Below the pieces are notes generated by a model, which saw nothing but the letters and a program-made list of their open reading frames with translations, was not told the origin of the DNA and ran no database searches. The position numbers were made by a program, and so were the translations under genes. A DNA stretch of 64,000 nucleotides from Emiliania huxleyi CCMP1516 (Eukaryota; Haptophyta; Isochrysidales; Noelaerhabdaceae). Where the stretch lies: the NCBI RefSeq assembly GCF_000372725.1, contig NW_005199194.1, positions 5,001 through 69,000 of the forward strand. Reading direction: 5' to 3'. This document shows, piece by piece, positions 9,884-19,264 of this stretch (position 1 is its first letter; every line of letters starts with the position of its first letter).

Positions 9884-10884
9884 TCACCTCCCTCCTTTCC
9901 GCTTCGCGCCGCCACCGCCGTCCGCCGCCGCTCGCTGCCGCTTTGCGCCGCCTCCGCCCCCGGGTGCAGCCGCCCCTTTCCGGCGCTTGCCCGCTCCCCC
10001 GCCCCCCTTCGCGCCGCCTCCGCCGCCGACCGACTCCACTGCGCGCCTCCTCCCGCCCGCCGCCGCCGCCGCCTGGTTCGGCGACGTCAGCACAAGGAAG
10101 AGCTTCTTTGACCGCTCGGAGCGCGGGTAGTCGACGACGAGCGTGCCTAGGCCGAGAGGCGAGCAAGGTCCGACCGTGCCTCCAGTGTGGCACCTCGCGA
10201 GACAGCACCGCGCCGCTGAAGCCGGCGGCGACGGCCGCGTCTCGAAGCATCCCTGCGCGGCGGCGGAGGGGCAGGGGCGGAGGCTCAGGCCCGGGCCGCC
10301 GTCTCTCGGGCTGCCCCGGGAGGGCCGCGATGCGCTCCCCTCTCGCTCGCCCCTCGCTCGCCCCTCGCTCGCCCCTCCCGCTCACCCATGTGCTCCGGCT
10401 GCTCGGGGTAGAGCTGCAGCACCGCGCGCGCGCCCGGGACGAGGACCGCCTTGAGCCCGCGGAAGAAGGTGCGCACGCGCTTCGCCGGGTCGTGCCCGTT
10501 CGCCGTCGCGTGGCACAGCCACTGCACCGCGGAGATGGAGACGGCGCCGTCGAACACGCGCCGCCTCAGCCAGAGCGGAGCTCCTAGGTCCGCGCAGAGC
10601 ACGTCGCGCCTCTTGCCGGGCGCCCGCGCGGCGCGCAGCATGGACTCGGAGAGGTCGAGCCCGACCCACGCGTGCCCGGCGCGCTCGAGCGGCGCGCCAG
10701 AGTAGCCGGTGCCGCAGCCGAGGTCGAGCAGCAGCGCGCCCGGCTGGCGGATGTCGAGGAGGTGCAGCGCGCGCTCGGCGAGGTGCCGCTGCGTCCTTCC
10801 CATCCGCGCGCTCGCGCTGTACTTTGCCGCCTCGGCAGGGTCGTAGAAGGCCTGCGCCGCGGCCGTCCGCTCGGGGCGAGACAT
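9884..10884 (-). CDS. BUD23: 18S rRNA (guanine-N7) methyltransferase Bud23/WBSCR22
   Basis: Three exons (10884-10386, 10252-10214, 10146-9884) give 266 residues. The sequence follows the Bud23 family closely: SRPERTAAAQAFYDPAEAAK, SERAL-like ERALHLLDI, the SAM-binding LLLDLGCGTGYSGAPLE, GLDLSESML, VFDGAVSISAVQWLCHA, GARAVLQLYPEQPEH, then after splicing AAVAAGFSGTLVVDYPRSER and SKKLFLVLTSPNQ. Bud23 with Trm112 methylates G1575 (yeast numbering) of 18S rRNA in small-subunit maturation. The tail is a Gly/Arg/Lys-rich low-complexity extension (KRRKGAAAPGGGGGAKRQRA), which fits the basic nuclear C-terminus of the family. Intron 1 is GT-AG and intron 2 GC-AG; both are required to restore the family sequence. 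The start is the ATG directly before SRPERT; another ATG lies two codons upstream. Confidence 0.93.
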
Positions 10885-11015
10885 GAGCACAGGGCGAGGA
10901 GACGAGGGCGCTCGTGGGTGGTCGTGGACCTCGGGCGCGATTTTGCCGGTGTTTTTCTTTTACGACCCCTGTAGGAATGTGTGTCGCCCGTGCGTGTCGT
11001 CATCATCTGTCTTGC

Positions 11016-11500
11016 GTCCACCCATACCGCCTTGGTGTCCAGTCCGAGCCTGGCTGTTCTTCACCTTTCTACCTACCTACCTACCTAGGGAATGTTGGCA
11101 AAATACCATCGGAGACGGGTCAGATTGATACAGGCTGGAAAGGACCCTCTCGTCGGCGCGCAGCAAAGAGGAGAACGGCGACGCTCGCGATGCTCGGCGA
11201 GAGCCCGCCACCCTTGGCCTTGGCCCTTGGCCTTGCTCGGCGGCGCGTGGGGAGCCGAGCGGCTCGCCCAGCGACGTCTCGCGCGAGACAACAGCCCGCA
11301 TCCGTCACGGATGCCGCGCCTACCCGTCCTCACGGTGCGTGTCGTCTAGACCCGCCGCCCGGACTTTTGCTCCTGCGCCATCCCTTGCGCTCGCTCCGGC
11401 CAGCGGCCTCCTCTAGAGCGGCCTCTGTCGAGGCCTCTGCAACATGTGCCAGATAGATAGATAGGTAGGTAGGTGAATGTGCCATCGAGCTTCTCCAAGA
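11016..11500. repeat. Dispersed repeat (GGTGTCCAGTCCG family) and TACC microsatellites
   Basis: 11016-11090 carries CCACCCATACCGCCTTGGTG TCCAGTCCG..TTCTTCACC and a (TACC)n tail. A related inverted end, GATAGATAGGTAGGTAGGTG, lies at 11451-11475. Other copies of the left part occur at 32508-32570 and 45766-45812. The pair could bound a short non-autonomous element. Confidence 0.6.
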
Positions 11501-11559
11501 CACGAGATCTAGCACGAGATCAACGGGGGTACGGTCCTCCGCGATCCTAGCGCGCGACA

Positions 11560-11697
11560 CTAGTAGATCATCGCGACCGCGACGGCGGGGGCGGGCGTCT
11601 CTCGCAGCAAGTACTTGCGAGCATAGTCGAGCAGGCCCGTCCCGGGCGCCACAAACTCCTCCGAGGAGATGTACCCCGAGCCGTCGTGGTCCCAGCA
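11560..11697 (-). CDS. EF-hand protein, 3' exon only
   Basis: The minus strand after a plausible acceptor (GTGCAG before 11697) reads CWDHDGSGYISSEEFVAPG, a canonical calcium-binding loop (D-x-D-x-S-G-x-I-x-x-x-E). It continues with LLDYARKYLLRETPAPAVAV and ends MIY-stop. Upstream sequence (11700-12090) is open in places and contains GC-rich coding-like DNA, but I could not join a second EF-hand or a start codon to it. This is either the last exon of a small calcium sensor or a gene fragment. Its neighbours are dispersed repeats on both sides. Confidence 0.5.
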   Translation of the reverse strand, partial: CWDHDGSGYISSEEFVAPGTGLLDYARKYLLRETPAPAVAVAMIY

Positions 11698-12115
11698 CTG
11701 CACCAGCCAGCACGGCGTGGAGCAATGCATCCAGGGCATTGTGTTGGGCGCCAGCCAGCATGCCTCAGCACAGAGCAAGAGGGCATGCTTCGCACCCTGG
11801 CGCAGCACCAGCTCGCCTCCAAACAGGCACTCTCACCACTGCACAGCCGCCCACGAGCGCCCGCAGCTGCGCACTGCTCAGCGCTCAAGCTCAGGAGCCT
11901 CCCCTTGTTGTCGCAGCTTTGTGCAGTGCAGCGTGCGAGCAGCGCAGCGCCAGGCCGACCGTGGCACGCCCGGGCGGCTGTGAGACGGAGGCCCGCCGAG
12001 CGAGTGCAAGCCGCGTCGGCGGCCATGTCTCCCGCCGCCGCGAGCGAGCGGCGCAAAGAGGTAGCTTTTTGTGCATGGTTTTCCAAAGAGGTAGCTTTTC
12101 AGTGTACGTACGTTT

Positions 12116-12721
12116 TTTCAATGTACGTACTTTTAGCTTACTGGGAGAAAAGAGAGAGGGGGGTTGTGTTCTCTAGGCCCCTAAGGGCCCTACGCGCGGC
12201 GTGAGAGCTCGGAAGCGAGCTTTGCACGGCGATCGAGGATGGCACGGTTCACCCCCTTCACCGAAGCGATGGAGATGCGTTCCGCGTGGTGTGACACAAA
12301 TGAGAGGCGGGAGTGGGGAGGGTACGCGGTGCGGTCAACGCCCGAGCGTTGAGCCTTGCGCGCAAGGCGGTTGATCTTTGCAACTGCTGGCGGCGAGAAG
12401 CCGCCGCCGAATGTCTCGTGGAGAAGCAGGTTGAACTTGTTGCGTTTGGTGAAGATCCCATCATGGTAGTGGCCATCTCAATGTATGTGGCTCTTACGTA
12501 CATTCCCGGAGGAGGACTGCTGACAGGGTTTGCGATGAGGAGTGACCCGAATTTTTTAGCTTACTGGGAGACAAGGGAGAGGGAGGCGCGATTTCTAGGC
12601 CCTTGGGGGCCCTACCAATCAGCGCCTCTCTCTCTCAGTGTATGTAGCTCTTACGTACATTCCCGGAGGAGGACTGCTGACGGGGTTTGCGATGAGGAGC
12701 GATCCGAACGTGGCATTCGGG
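12116..12721. repeat. Cluster of two dispersed short repeat families
   Basis: Family A (TTTTAGCTTACTGGGAGA ... GGGCCCTAC) occurs at 12116-12200, 12550-12628 and 53610-53692, with a partial copy near 37566. Family B (CTCTTACGTACATTCCCGGA ... GGGTTTGCGATGAGGAG) occurs at 12483-12560, 12640-12721, 38464-38530 and 53930-54012. The order B-A-B at 12483-12721 and A then B at 53610-54012 suggests they belong to one larger element. No coding capacity is seen. Confidence 0.8.
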
Positions 12722-12955
12722 TGATTAGATCACTACCGCCGTAACGCAAGAGCACTGCGACGCATCGGGCTCATGCTAGCATCCACCTCGCGTTTTTGTG
12801 CATGGTTTTCCGTAACGGAAAGAACCTTGAGTGCTGAAATTCTTTTTTCTCAAAAAATCCTTGCAAAATTCTTTTTGTTGTACTGCCGGGCCGGCCCACT
12901 TGTCGCGCGCTGCTCACGTTCGCCTGCCCATAGAGCCCGCAAGCGGTCCGCCCGC

Positions 12956-15306
12956 ATGCTTCCCGCCGCGCTGCTTCTCTGCAGCGTCGCCTTTGTCGGC
13001 CACGGCAGCAACAACGCGACGGAGCCGCTGCCGTGCAACCTCTCCTCGGACGACGCTCACGGCCGGCTGCTGGCGCTCAACGACGGGTCCCGCCGCCGTG
13101 GCCGTCGCTCTGCCGAGCGCAACGGGTCGCGATCGCTGCAGGCCACGCCGCGGCGGCCGCACGAGCGCGCAAACGCGACAGCGGCGCCGCACCACCACCA
13201 CCGCGAGGCGCGCTGGCGGGTGCGCACCGGCCGCTTCGCGCGCACCCCGGCGGGCCTCGCGCTCGCCGTCGCTCCGGTGGCGTGGGATCGGCCGGCGGGG
13301 CAGCAGCTTGGCTCGGAGGGCTCGATTGCCCTGACCAACCGGCCGGGCCTGCTGCGCGACCTGCTGCTCACCGCCGCCTTCGCGGTGCTGGGCGGCTTCG
13401 CGCTGATGCACTGCGCCTCCCGCCGCTCGCTCCGCATCTCGTGGATCTACTCGTCCGAAGGGAACACCCACGCGCTGCTCCGCTCCAACAAGATGCTGCT
13501 GCTGCTCACCATCAACCTGACCAACCTCGGCTGCCACTCGGTCTTCTCGATCCTCGCCGCCTTCTTCCCGCAGGAGGCGAAGGCGAAGGGGGCGACGGAC
13601 GAGATGGTCGGCCTCATCTTCGCCTCCTTCGCCTGCGTCATCTTCGTCGCCTCGCCGCTGGCGGCGCGCCTCATGTCGCGGCACGGCAAGTCGTACGTCT
13701 ACATCGCGGGCGTCGTCATCGTCTCGCTCTCGACAATCAGCTTCGCGGTCGCCGACGCGCTGCCGGCCGGCTGGCCCTTCACCGGCTGGTGCCTGCTCAT
13801 GCGCCTCGTGCAGGGCTTCGGCTCCGCGCTCGAGGAGAGCGCGGGAGTGCGGCGCTACCTCGCCGCCCCTACGGACCTCGCGTGACCCGTCGCCTCGCCT
13901 CGCCCACAGGAGACGGCGGCGTACGCGCTGATCGCCGACGTCGACCCGGAGCGGGTCTCCTTCCTGCTCGGCATCACGGAGATGTCGACCGGGCTCGGGT
14001 ACATGGTCGGGCCGCCGCTCGGGGGCTGGCTCTTTTCGATCGGCGGCTTCCGCACGCCCTTCCTCCTCCTCGGCGTCCTCCTCCTGCCCGCCGCTGCGCT
14101 CATCCACCAGCGGGTGCCGCCCGAGCTCTGCCGGCAGGAGGCGCGCGAGCAGCGAGGGGGGGGCGGCGGCACGCCCACGCGCGACACGCCCACGCGACAC
14201 GCCCGCGCGACACGTCCACGCGATACGCCCACGCGACACGTCCGCGACACGCCCACGCGACACGTCCGCGTCGCGTCCCGGCAGGCGCTCGAGAAGCACG
14301 AGGATGGCGAGCGCGACGTGCCGCTCGGCGACTTGCTGCGCAACCCGCAGATCCTGCTCATCGCCGTGGCGTCCGTGCTCGCAAACTCGGACTACGCCTT
14401 TCTCGAGCCGACGCTCGGCGACCACGCAAAGGCGCTCGGCATCGCCACGTCGCCCGACCTACCCCTGACCCCAACCCCAACCCTGACCCCAACCCCAACC
14501 CTAACCCTAGGCGCTCGGCATCGCCACGTCGCCCGACTCGATCGGCCTCCTCTTCTCCGTCTCCTCCGTCTGCTACACCATCTCCTGCCCCGCGATCGGG
14601 CTCCTCTCCGACCGCAGCCGCATCGGGCCGCGCCCGATGATCTACGCCGGGCTGCTCGCCCAGGCGATAGGTTTCCTGCTGATCGGGCCGTCGCCCCTGC
14701 TCGGCTGGCTGCACGGCGGCAGCGCGTCGTGGCTTCAGGTTGTCGGCGGGCTGGTGCTCTTCGGGTTAGGCGAGACGGGCTGCGCGCACAGACGAGCCGC
14801 CCGCCGCCGGGCCGCCTCTCCCACCCCGCCGCCGCCGCGCCCAGGCGAGAGCATGAGCATGACGCCCGTGATGGACGACATGATGCACTCCTGCGGCACC
14901 GCCGCCTCGTCGTGCATCAACGCGCTCTCGTCCCTCATGGCCTCGGCAGCCCACGCCTCGGCGAGAGGAGGCGAGCGCACCGAGCAGCCCTGTCTCGAGG
15001 TGTCGAGGGTGCGCGGAGTAGGCCTTCTCGCTCGGGCAGATGGTGGGCCCGCTCGCGGGCACCGCGCTGGCGTCGCACATGGGCCTTCCGTGGGCGGGCA
15101 CGCTGATGGCGCTGCTCATCTGCCTGCAGCTCTTCCTCATGGCCGCGGCGGACCTCTGGCTGCCGCACGCAGGCAGGTTGCGCGGCTTCATGCCGCTGAC
15201 GCAGAACGCCGCGGCCGCAACCGAGCTGGAGCGCTTCACGTCGAGCGGGAGCAGCCAGTCCCGGCACGGCTCCTCGGCGGCGATCAGCTCAGGGGATGAA
15301 CTGTGA
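12956..15306 (+). CDS. MFS transporter, six exons
   Basis: Exons 12956-13834, 13910-14140, 14285-14431, 14511-14769, 14845-14948 and 15022-15306 give 634 residues. The start ATG opens a signal-anchor (MLPAALLLCSVAFVGHGSN), followed by a glycosylatable, His-rich loop. The transporter core shows LLLLTINLTNLGCHSVFSIL, the MFS loop (LAARLMSRHGKSYVYIAGVV), a VQGFGSALEETAAYALIAD helix, GITEMSTGLGYMVGPPLGGW, LLSDRSRIGPRPMIYAGL, and a final MVGPLAGTALASHMGLPWAG. This pattern resembles vesicular-amine/SLC18-like or MFSD-type eukaryotic carriers with the GPPLGG motif. The substrate is unknown. Introns 2-5 are GC-AG; intron 1 is GA-AG if LEETAA is joined directly, or GT-AG with three extra residues. Introns 2 and 3 carry repeat bodies. 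Confidence 0.88.
14432..14510 (+). repeat. Telomeric-repeat intron flanked by 29-bp direct repeat (MFS gene)
   Basis: 14430-14458 and 14509-14537 are identical over 29 nt and encode ALGIATSPD. Between them lies 50 nt of degenerate CCCTAA/CCCCAACC repeat ending CCCTAG. Splicing GC-AG from 14432 to 14510 removes one copy plus the repeat and leaves the reading frame intact. Confidence 0.88.
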
Positions 15307-16398
15307 GGCGCGTGCTGGTGCGCGCGCCTGGTGCGCGTGCTCGTGGGCGCGTCTATGTGTGCCATTGCGTCGGTCCGAACCGCCTTCTCTCAGCGCCCCA
15401 TGTCGTTCAACTCTTCAAGCGAATTTCCGCCTCAACGCGCGTGTGTAAGTGAGCTTGTGTCGTCGCTGCGTGAATTTTGCGCTTGTATTTGAAAAATATT
15501 TTGGATCTGCAGACTGCGGGGGTCCACAGGCACCCCGGCTAAGGCCGGCAGTTCGCGCGGCGGTTATAAAACTCCGGACGCGCGCGCTGCTTCTGTTGAC
15601 TGTTCTCTGCCCGGACCCTGCCCCGCTCGAGTTGTCGCCATGGGTCGCTTGAGCGAGCCACGGGAGGTAGGCGAGGAAAGCTAGCGACCGCATGAGTCCA
15701 TAAGATCGCGCTGTTGGGAGAGTTATACGAATGAGTCCACAAGATACGGTACGGTATAGAGCTGTTTAACATTAACTTTGGGCGTAGCAGTTGCGCTAGT
15801 GTTGGCTGAAATCCTTAACGTTGTTCAAGTGTTCTCACCCCAGCCTTTGCTGTTACTGTTTGTTACTGTTGTTACTGTTGTTCAGCGGTCAGCAAGCAGA
15901 AATGCAAAAAAACCCGGGCAAACCCCGAAAATACCTGGGGGTTTCCGGGTATTTTCGGGCATTACCCGCACTGGACGTCTAGAGCGTAGAGGTACGGAAC
16001 ACGAATCTCCAAAAACCAAAAGGAATGTAATCCCTTATGGAGCACTTGAGCACTTGAGCACTTGATAGGGTCGATTCCGCATGGTACGGGACCCCTCGAT
16101 CGTCTCGCCCTTCCTCACTGGTGTGTTCATTGGGGGGGGGCATAACAAACACGGTACAGGATCGAGGTGCACGCTGCCCAAAGGCAAAGCAGTGTCGTCC
16201 CCCCTCTCCATCATCTCACAGTGAGACGTCGGCGGCGATGGCGGTGTGACCGATCGAGCCTTTATGGATATAATCGCCTAATAATCTCCGGGCGGAGCCG
16301 AGATGGCGGTATTATAATATAGCAGAGACTATAATGCCCGGGAACAGCCCCTCCTGGCCCGAGTGCGGGCGCGGGGGACAAAGAATAAAGACGCGCAA
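15307..16398. other. Intergenic region with hairpins and a dispersed repeat
   Basis: No gene is seen. 15924-15935 and 15947-15959 form a long perfect stem (CCCGAAAATACC with GGGTATTTTCGGG) and an 11-nt loop. 15850-15892 has GTTACT repeats. 16040-16100 holds a dispersed repeat (GGGTCGATTCCGCATGGTAC GGGACCCCT) also present at 34166-34222 and, truncated, at 46213-46256. Confidence 0.65.
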
Positions 16399-16690
16399 TC
16401 AGATGTAGCCGAAGGCGCCGAGGCAAGCGGTGTAAGCTGCGGCGGCTTTGTTCGGGTCGGTCTCGGAGGCGGCAGCTGCAGCAGCAGCGGCGTAGGCGAG
16501 TTTGAGCTCGCCGGGGTCGGTGGAGGGCGTAACGGAGGGGCCACCTGTTTTGTCGGAGGGAGGCGTGACGAATTTGAGGGCCTCATCGCGCTCTTTGACA
16601 ATGGTCTCGAGAGATGAAACGGTGAGTTCGGCGCGGCGGTGGTTGCCCTTGGTGTCACGGGGCGGGTTTTCCGATGGATGGCATTGAAGC
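16399..16690 (-). CDS. Unidentified protein, probable last exon
   Basis: One minus-strand frame reads NHRRAELTVSSLETIVKERD, EALKFVTPPSDKTGGPSVTP, STDPGELKLAYAAAAAAASE, TDPNKAAAAYTACLGAFGYI and then TGA. The balanced composition (Lys, Glu, Asp, Thr, Tyr) differs from the Arg/Pro/Ala shadows of the other frames, which argues for real coding. No start codon is found upstream in frame before the sequence loses coding character, so it is either the terminal exon of a gene whose other exons I cannot place or a gene remnant. I do not recognise the family. Confidence 0.4.
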
Positions 16691-16821
16691 CCGAGGGTTG
16701 CGGGGTGCGCGCGGCGCGCGGCACCGAGCTAGGTGAGCTCGGCGAGCTCGTATTGGTGCCGCCGCCACCGGGGGCCGCCGCGCCGTAGAGCGGCTCCCCG
16801 GTACCCCTACCGGCGATGCAC

Positions 16822-17130
16822 GCGGCCGTATGCCGTATGCCGTATGCCGTATGCCGTATGCCGTATGCCGTATGCCGTATGCCGTATGCCGTATGCCGTA
16901 TGCCGTATGCCGTATGCCGTATGCCGTATGCCGTATGCCGTAATGCCGTATGCCGTATGCCGTATGCCGTATGCCGTATGCCGTATGCCGTATGCCGTAT
17001 GCCGTATGCCGTATGCCGTATGCCGTATGCCGTATGCCGTATGCCGTATGCCGTATGCCGTATGCCGTATGCCGTATGCCGTATGCCGTATGCCGTCGGC
17101 CGTCGGCCGTCGGCCGTCGGCCGTCGGCCG
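16822..17130. repeat. Long 7-bp microsatellite (CCGTATG)n then (CCGTCGG)n
   Basis: About 38 units of TGCCGTA run to 17093 with one single-base insertion near 16942, then the unit changes to GGCCGTC. A related array of CCGTCTG then CCGTCGG lies at 17866-17950. Confidence 0.95.
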
Positions 17131-17506
17131 CCGCCGCCTAAAAAGAAAGAAAGAAAACAGACACGCCAAACGAGGGATGGGACGAGGACAGGGTCCCCAC
17201 CTGCACGAGCAGGATTTTGGAAGAACGATCAGGGGGACAGGTGGGGCTCTCCTGCTCCTGACAAGGGACACGACAGGCTCGCAGCGCGGTGCGCGGTGGA
17301 CTCCCACATCCACTGGCGGTCTCATCTCAGTCTAGCGACCTGCCTCCAGCTTGTCGCTGGCAGTCTCTCCTACCACAGGCACACTGACACAGGGGTGGCA
17401 GGGGCGGCGGCACGAGTCTCCCACATACTATGCGGGCCTCACTAGAGGTGCGGCCTGTGCGTGTCCTCGCCCTTGAGGGGGGAGGGGAAGGGGCTGTGTG
17501 TCTGTG

Positions 17507-17575
<69 letters not shown>

Positions 17576-18261
17576 GCGTGTGCGTGTGCGAGCCGCCCTG
17601 AACGCCACGAGCGCGCCGCGAGCGCCGTAGCGCCGGCGAGCGCCGTCGGCAGCGCGCGACCGCCACCCAAAAGCGGAGGTACATCAGGAGCCGCAGCCGG
17701 CCTGCTCTATCAGCCCCGCAGCCGCGGTGGCGCGACCGGACCGCGGTCGCTCCAGGCACCTTTTGGCCCCGGTTCGAATCGCGGTTGGCGCGCGCCCTCG
17801 CGGAGCGACGCGTGGCGCGCGACGCGCGCGCGTGCGCGTGCGCGCCCAGCCGAGCCCTAGGCCGTCTGCCGTCTGCCGTCTGCCGTCTGCCGTCGGCCGT
17901 CGGCCGTCGGCCGTCGGCCGTCGGCCGTCGGCCGTCGGCCGTCGGCCGCCGCCGCCGCCGTAGCGGCGGCGAGCGCTCGCCTTTTGCGCGACGCGCAGTG
18001 TGGACGCGCGCCGCCCAGCGCCGGACGTGCCGGAGCCGGTCCGGCGCGCGCGCGGGCGGCCAGCGCCTGTAAACAGACAGCTGCCGCCCACACATTCAAA
18101 GGCGCTTTCGCCTTTGTTTTCTTTTGGTCCGGAGCCAATTTCTTTTTCTCGACAAGTCCATCTGCGCGGGCCCGTCTCAACGTCCACCGCCGGCGTATAG
18201 CCCGCACCCTGTCTCAACGTCCACCGCTCAACCGCGGCGTATAGCCCACACATCTGGCTGC
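17131..18261. repeat. Microsatellite-rich intergenic DNA
   Basis: 17508-17592 is a (GT)n then (CGTGTG)n tract and 17866-17950 a 7-bp array. No convincing gene is seen. A T-rich patch (CCAATTTCTTTTTCTCG) at 18136 precedes the next gene, and a small imperfect direct repeat (TCTCAACGTCCACCGC) lies at 18174 and 18212. Confidence 0.7.
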
Positions 18262-18972
18262 ATGCGCACGATCGCGCTGCTGTTTGCCCCGACGCTGCTC
18301 GTCCCGCCGCCGCCGAGCGTCGGCGTCGGTCAGGCAGTCTCGACGCCCCGCGCGCGCCTCAGATGCGCTGCCGCCGACGATGTGGACCCTCGCTTTTGCT
18401 TGCCCGGCGCGAATCGCGACATCGCCGCCGAGGCCAGCGCGGCCGCGTCACTGTTTCGCCCATCCTCGGTCCCGCTCTTCCAGGCCGTGGGCGAGGCGGA
18501 CGCTCCCCTGCGTGCGCTCGCGATGGTGATGCTCGCCGCGAACGGCTCCTTTCATCAGCTCGTTGCGGAGATCGTCTCAAACGTGACCAGCGGTTCGAGG
18601 CGCGGCACGACGTGGCTCAAGCCGCTCGCGGTGCGCACGTGTGCGAATGCGTCAGCAGCTGCGGCGGCACACAAGTTCGACCCGCTGCTCGGCTGGACGC
18701 TTCTTGACGGCGACGGCAGCGACGCCGGCCCGCCCAGCGAGGTGCACGTCCTCTCCCCGCTCGCGCCCGCGGCATTCGTCCCGACGCCTCTCCTCGAGGA
18801 GGTGCCGCCGGCCCTTGCGTGGGTCGTGCGCAGCCTTTCGGAGGCTCACGCGGCGGCGGCGGCAGAGGAGATGCTCGAGGAGGGCTTATCCTTCGGCGCG
18901 CCTCCCGCCGACTCGGCCTGTGTGCACGCCTTCATGGCTGTCGTCGCGCACAAGCTTGGCCATGTAACGTGA
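18262..18972 (+). CDS. Unknown protein with N-terminal signal or transit peptide
   Basis: A single-exon frame of 236 residues. The N-terminus MRTIALLFAPTLLVPPPPSV looks like a signal peptide or the first part of a plastid-targeting leader. The body is Ala-rich and mildly acidic (RALAMVMLAANGSFHQLVAE, GWTLLDGDGSDAGPPSEVHV, AFMAVVAHKLGHVT at the end), with two NxS/T sites. I do not recognise a domain. The T-rich patch about 110 nt upstream resembles that found before other genes in the window, which supports this start. A longer frame starting upstream at 18124 is possible but reads through that patch. Confidence 0.55.
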   Translation: MRTIALLFAPTLLVPPPPSVGVGQAVSTPRARLRCAAADDVDPRFCLPGANRDIAAEASAAASLFRPSSVPLFQAVGEADAPLRALAMVMLAANGSFHQLVAEIVSNVTSGSRRGTTWLKPLAVRTCANASAAAAAHKFDPLLGWTLLDGDGSDAGPPSEVHVLSPLAPAAFVPTPLLEEVPPALAWVVRSLSEAHAAAAAEEMLEEGLSFGAPPADSACVHAFMAVVAHKLGHVT

Positions 18973-19264
18973 AAAAAAATGTACACTGTGATTGCCAAGC
19001 GAGCTGCGAGGGGCTGCCACGAGAGCCGTCGCGAGAGGGGGCAGTGTCCCCAGAGTGACCAGTGAGCAGTGACTGCAGCACAGTGTCTCGCGCTCCCCGA
19101 CGCGCGCCTCCGCCTGACGCGCGCGCGCTTTACCGAGATTACCCCGCTTTAAGTTTTTTAGTTTATTGAGACTTGAACGCGTACTGGCTACCGCTGCCGC
19201 GGGGTGTTGGCCCGATGCCGCGAGAACTCCCGGTCGCACTCTGTTTGCGGACATGCACGCGGCT

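Noticed and set aside
16733-17445. Open frames with repeated Pro-Tyr-Ala-Val-Cys-Arg-Met
   Set aside because: They are translations of the 7-bp microsatellite.
17690-17810. Possible tRNA (GGTTCGAATC T-loop-like motif)
   Set aside because: The T-stem has two mismatches and no matching acceptor, D or anticodon arms could be built on either strand.
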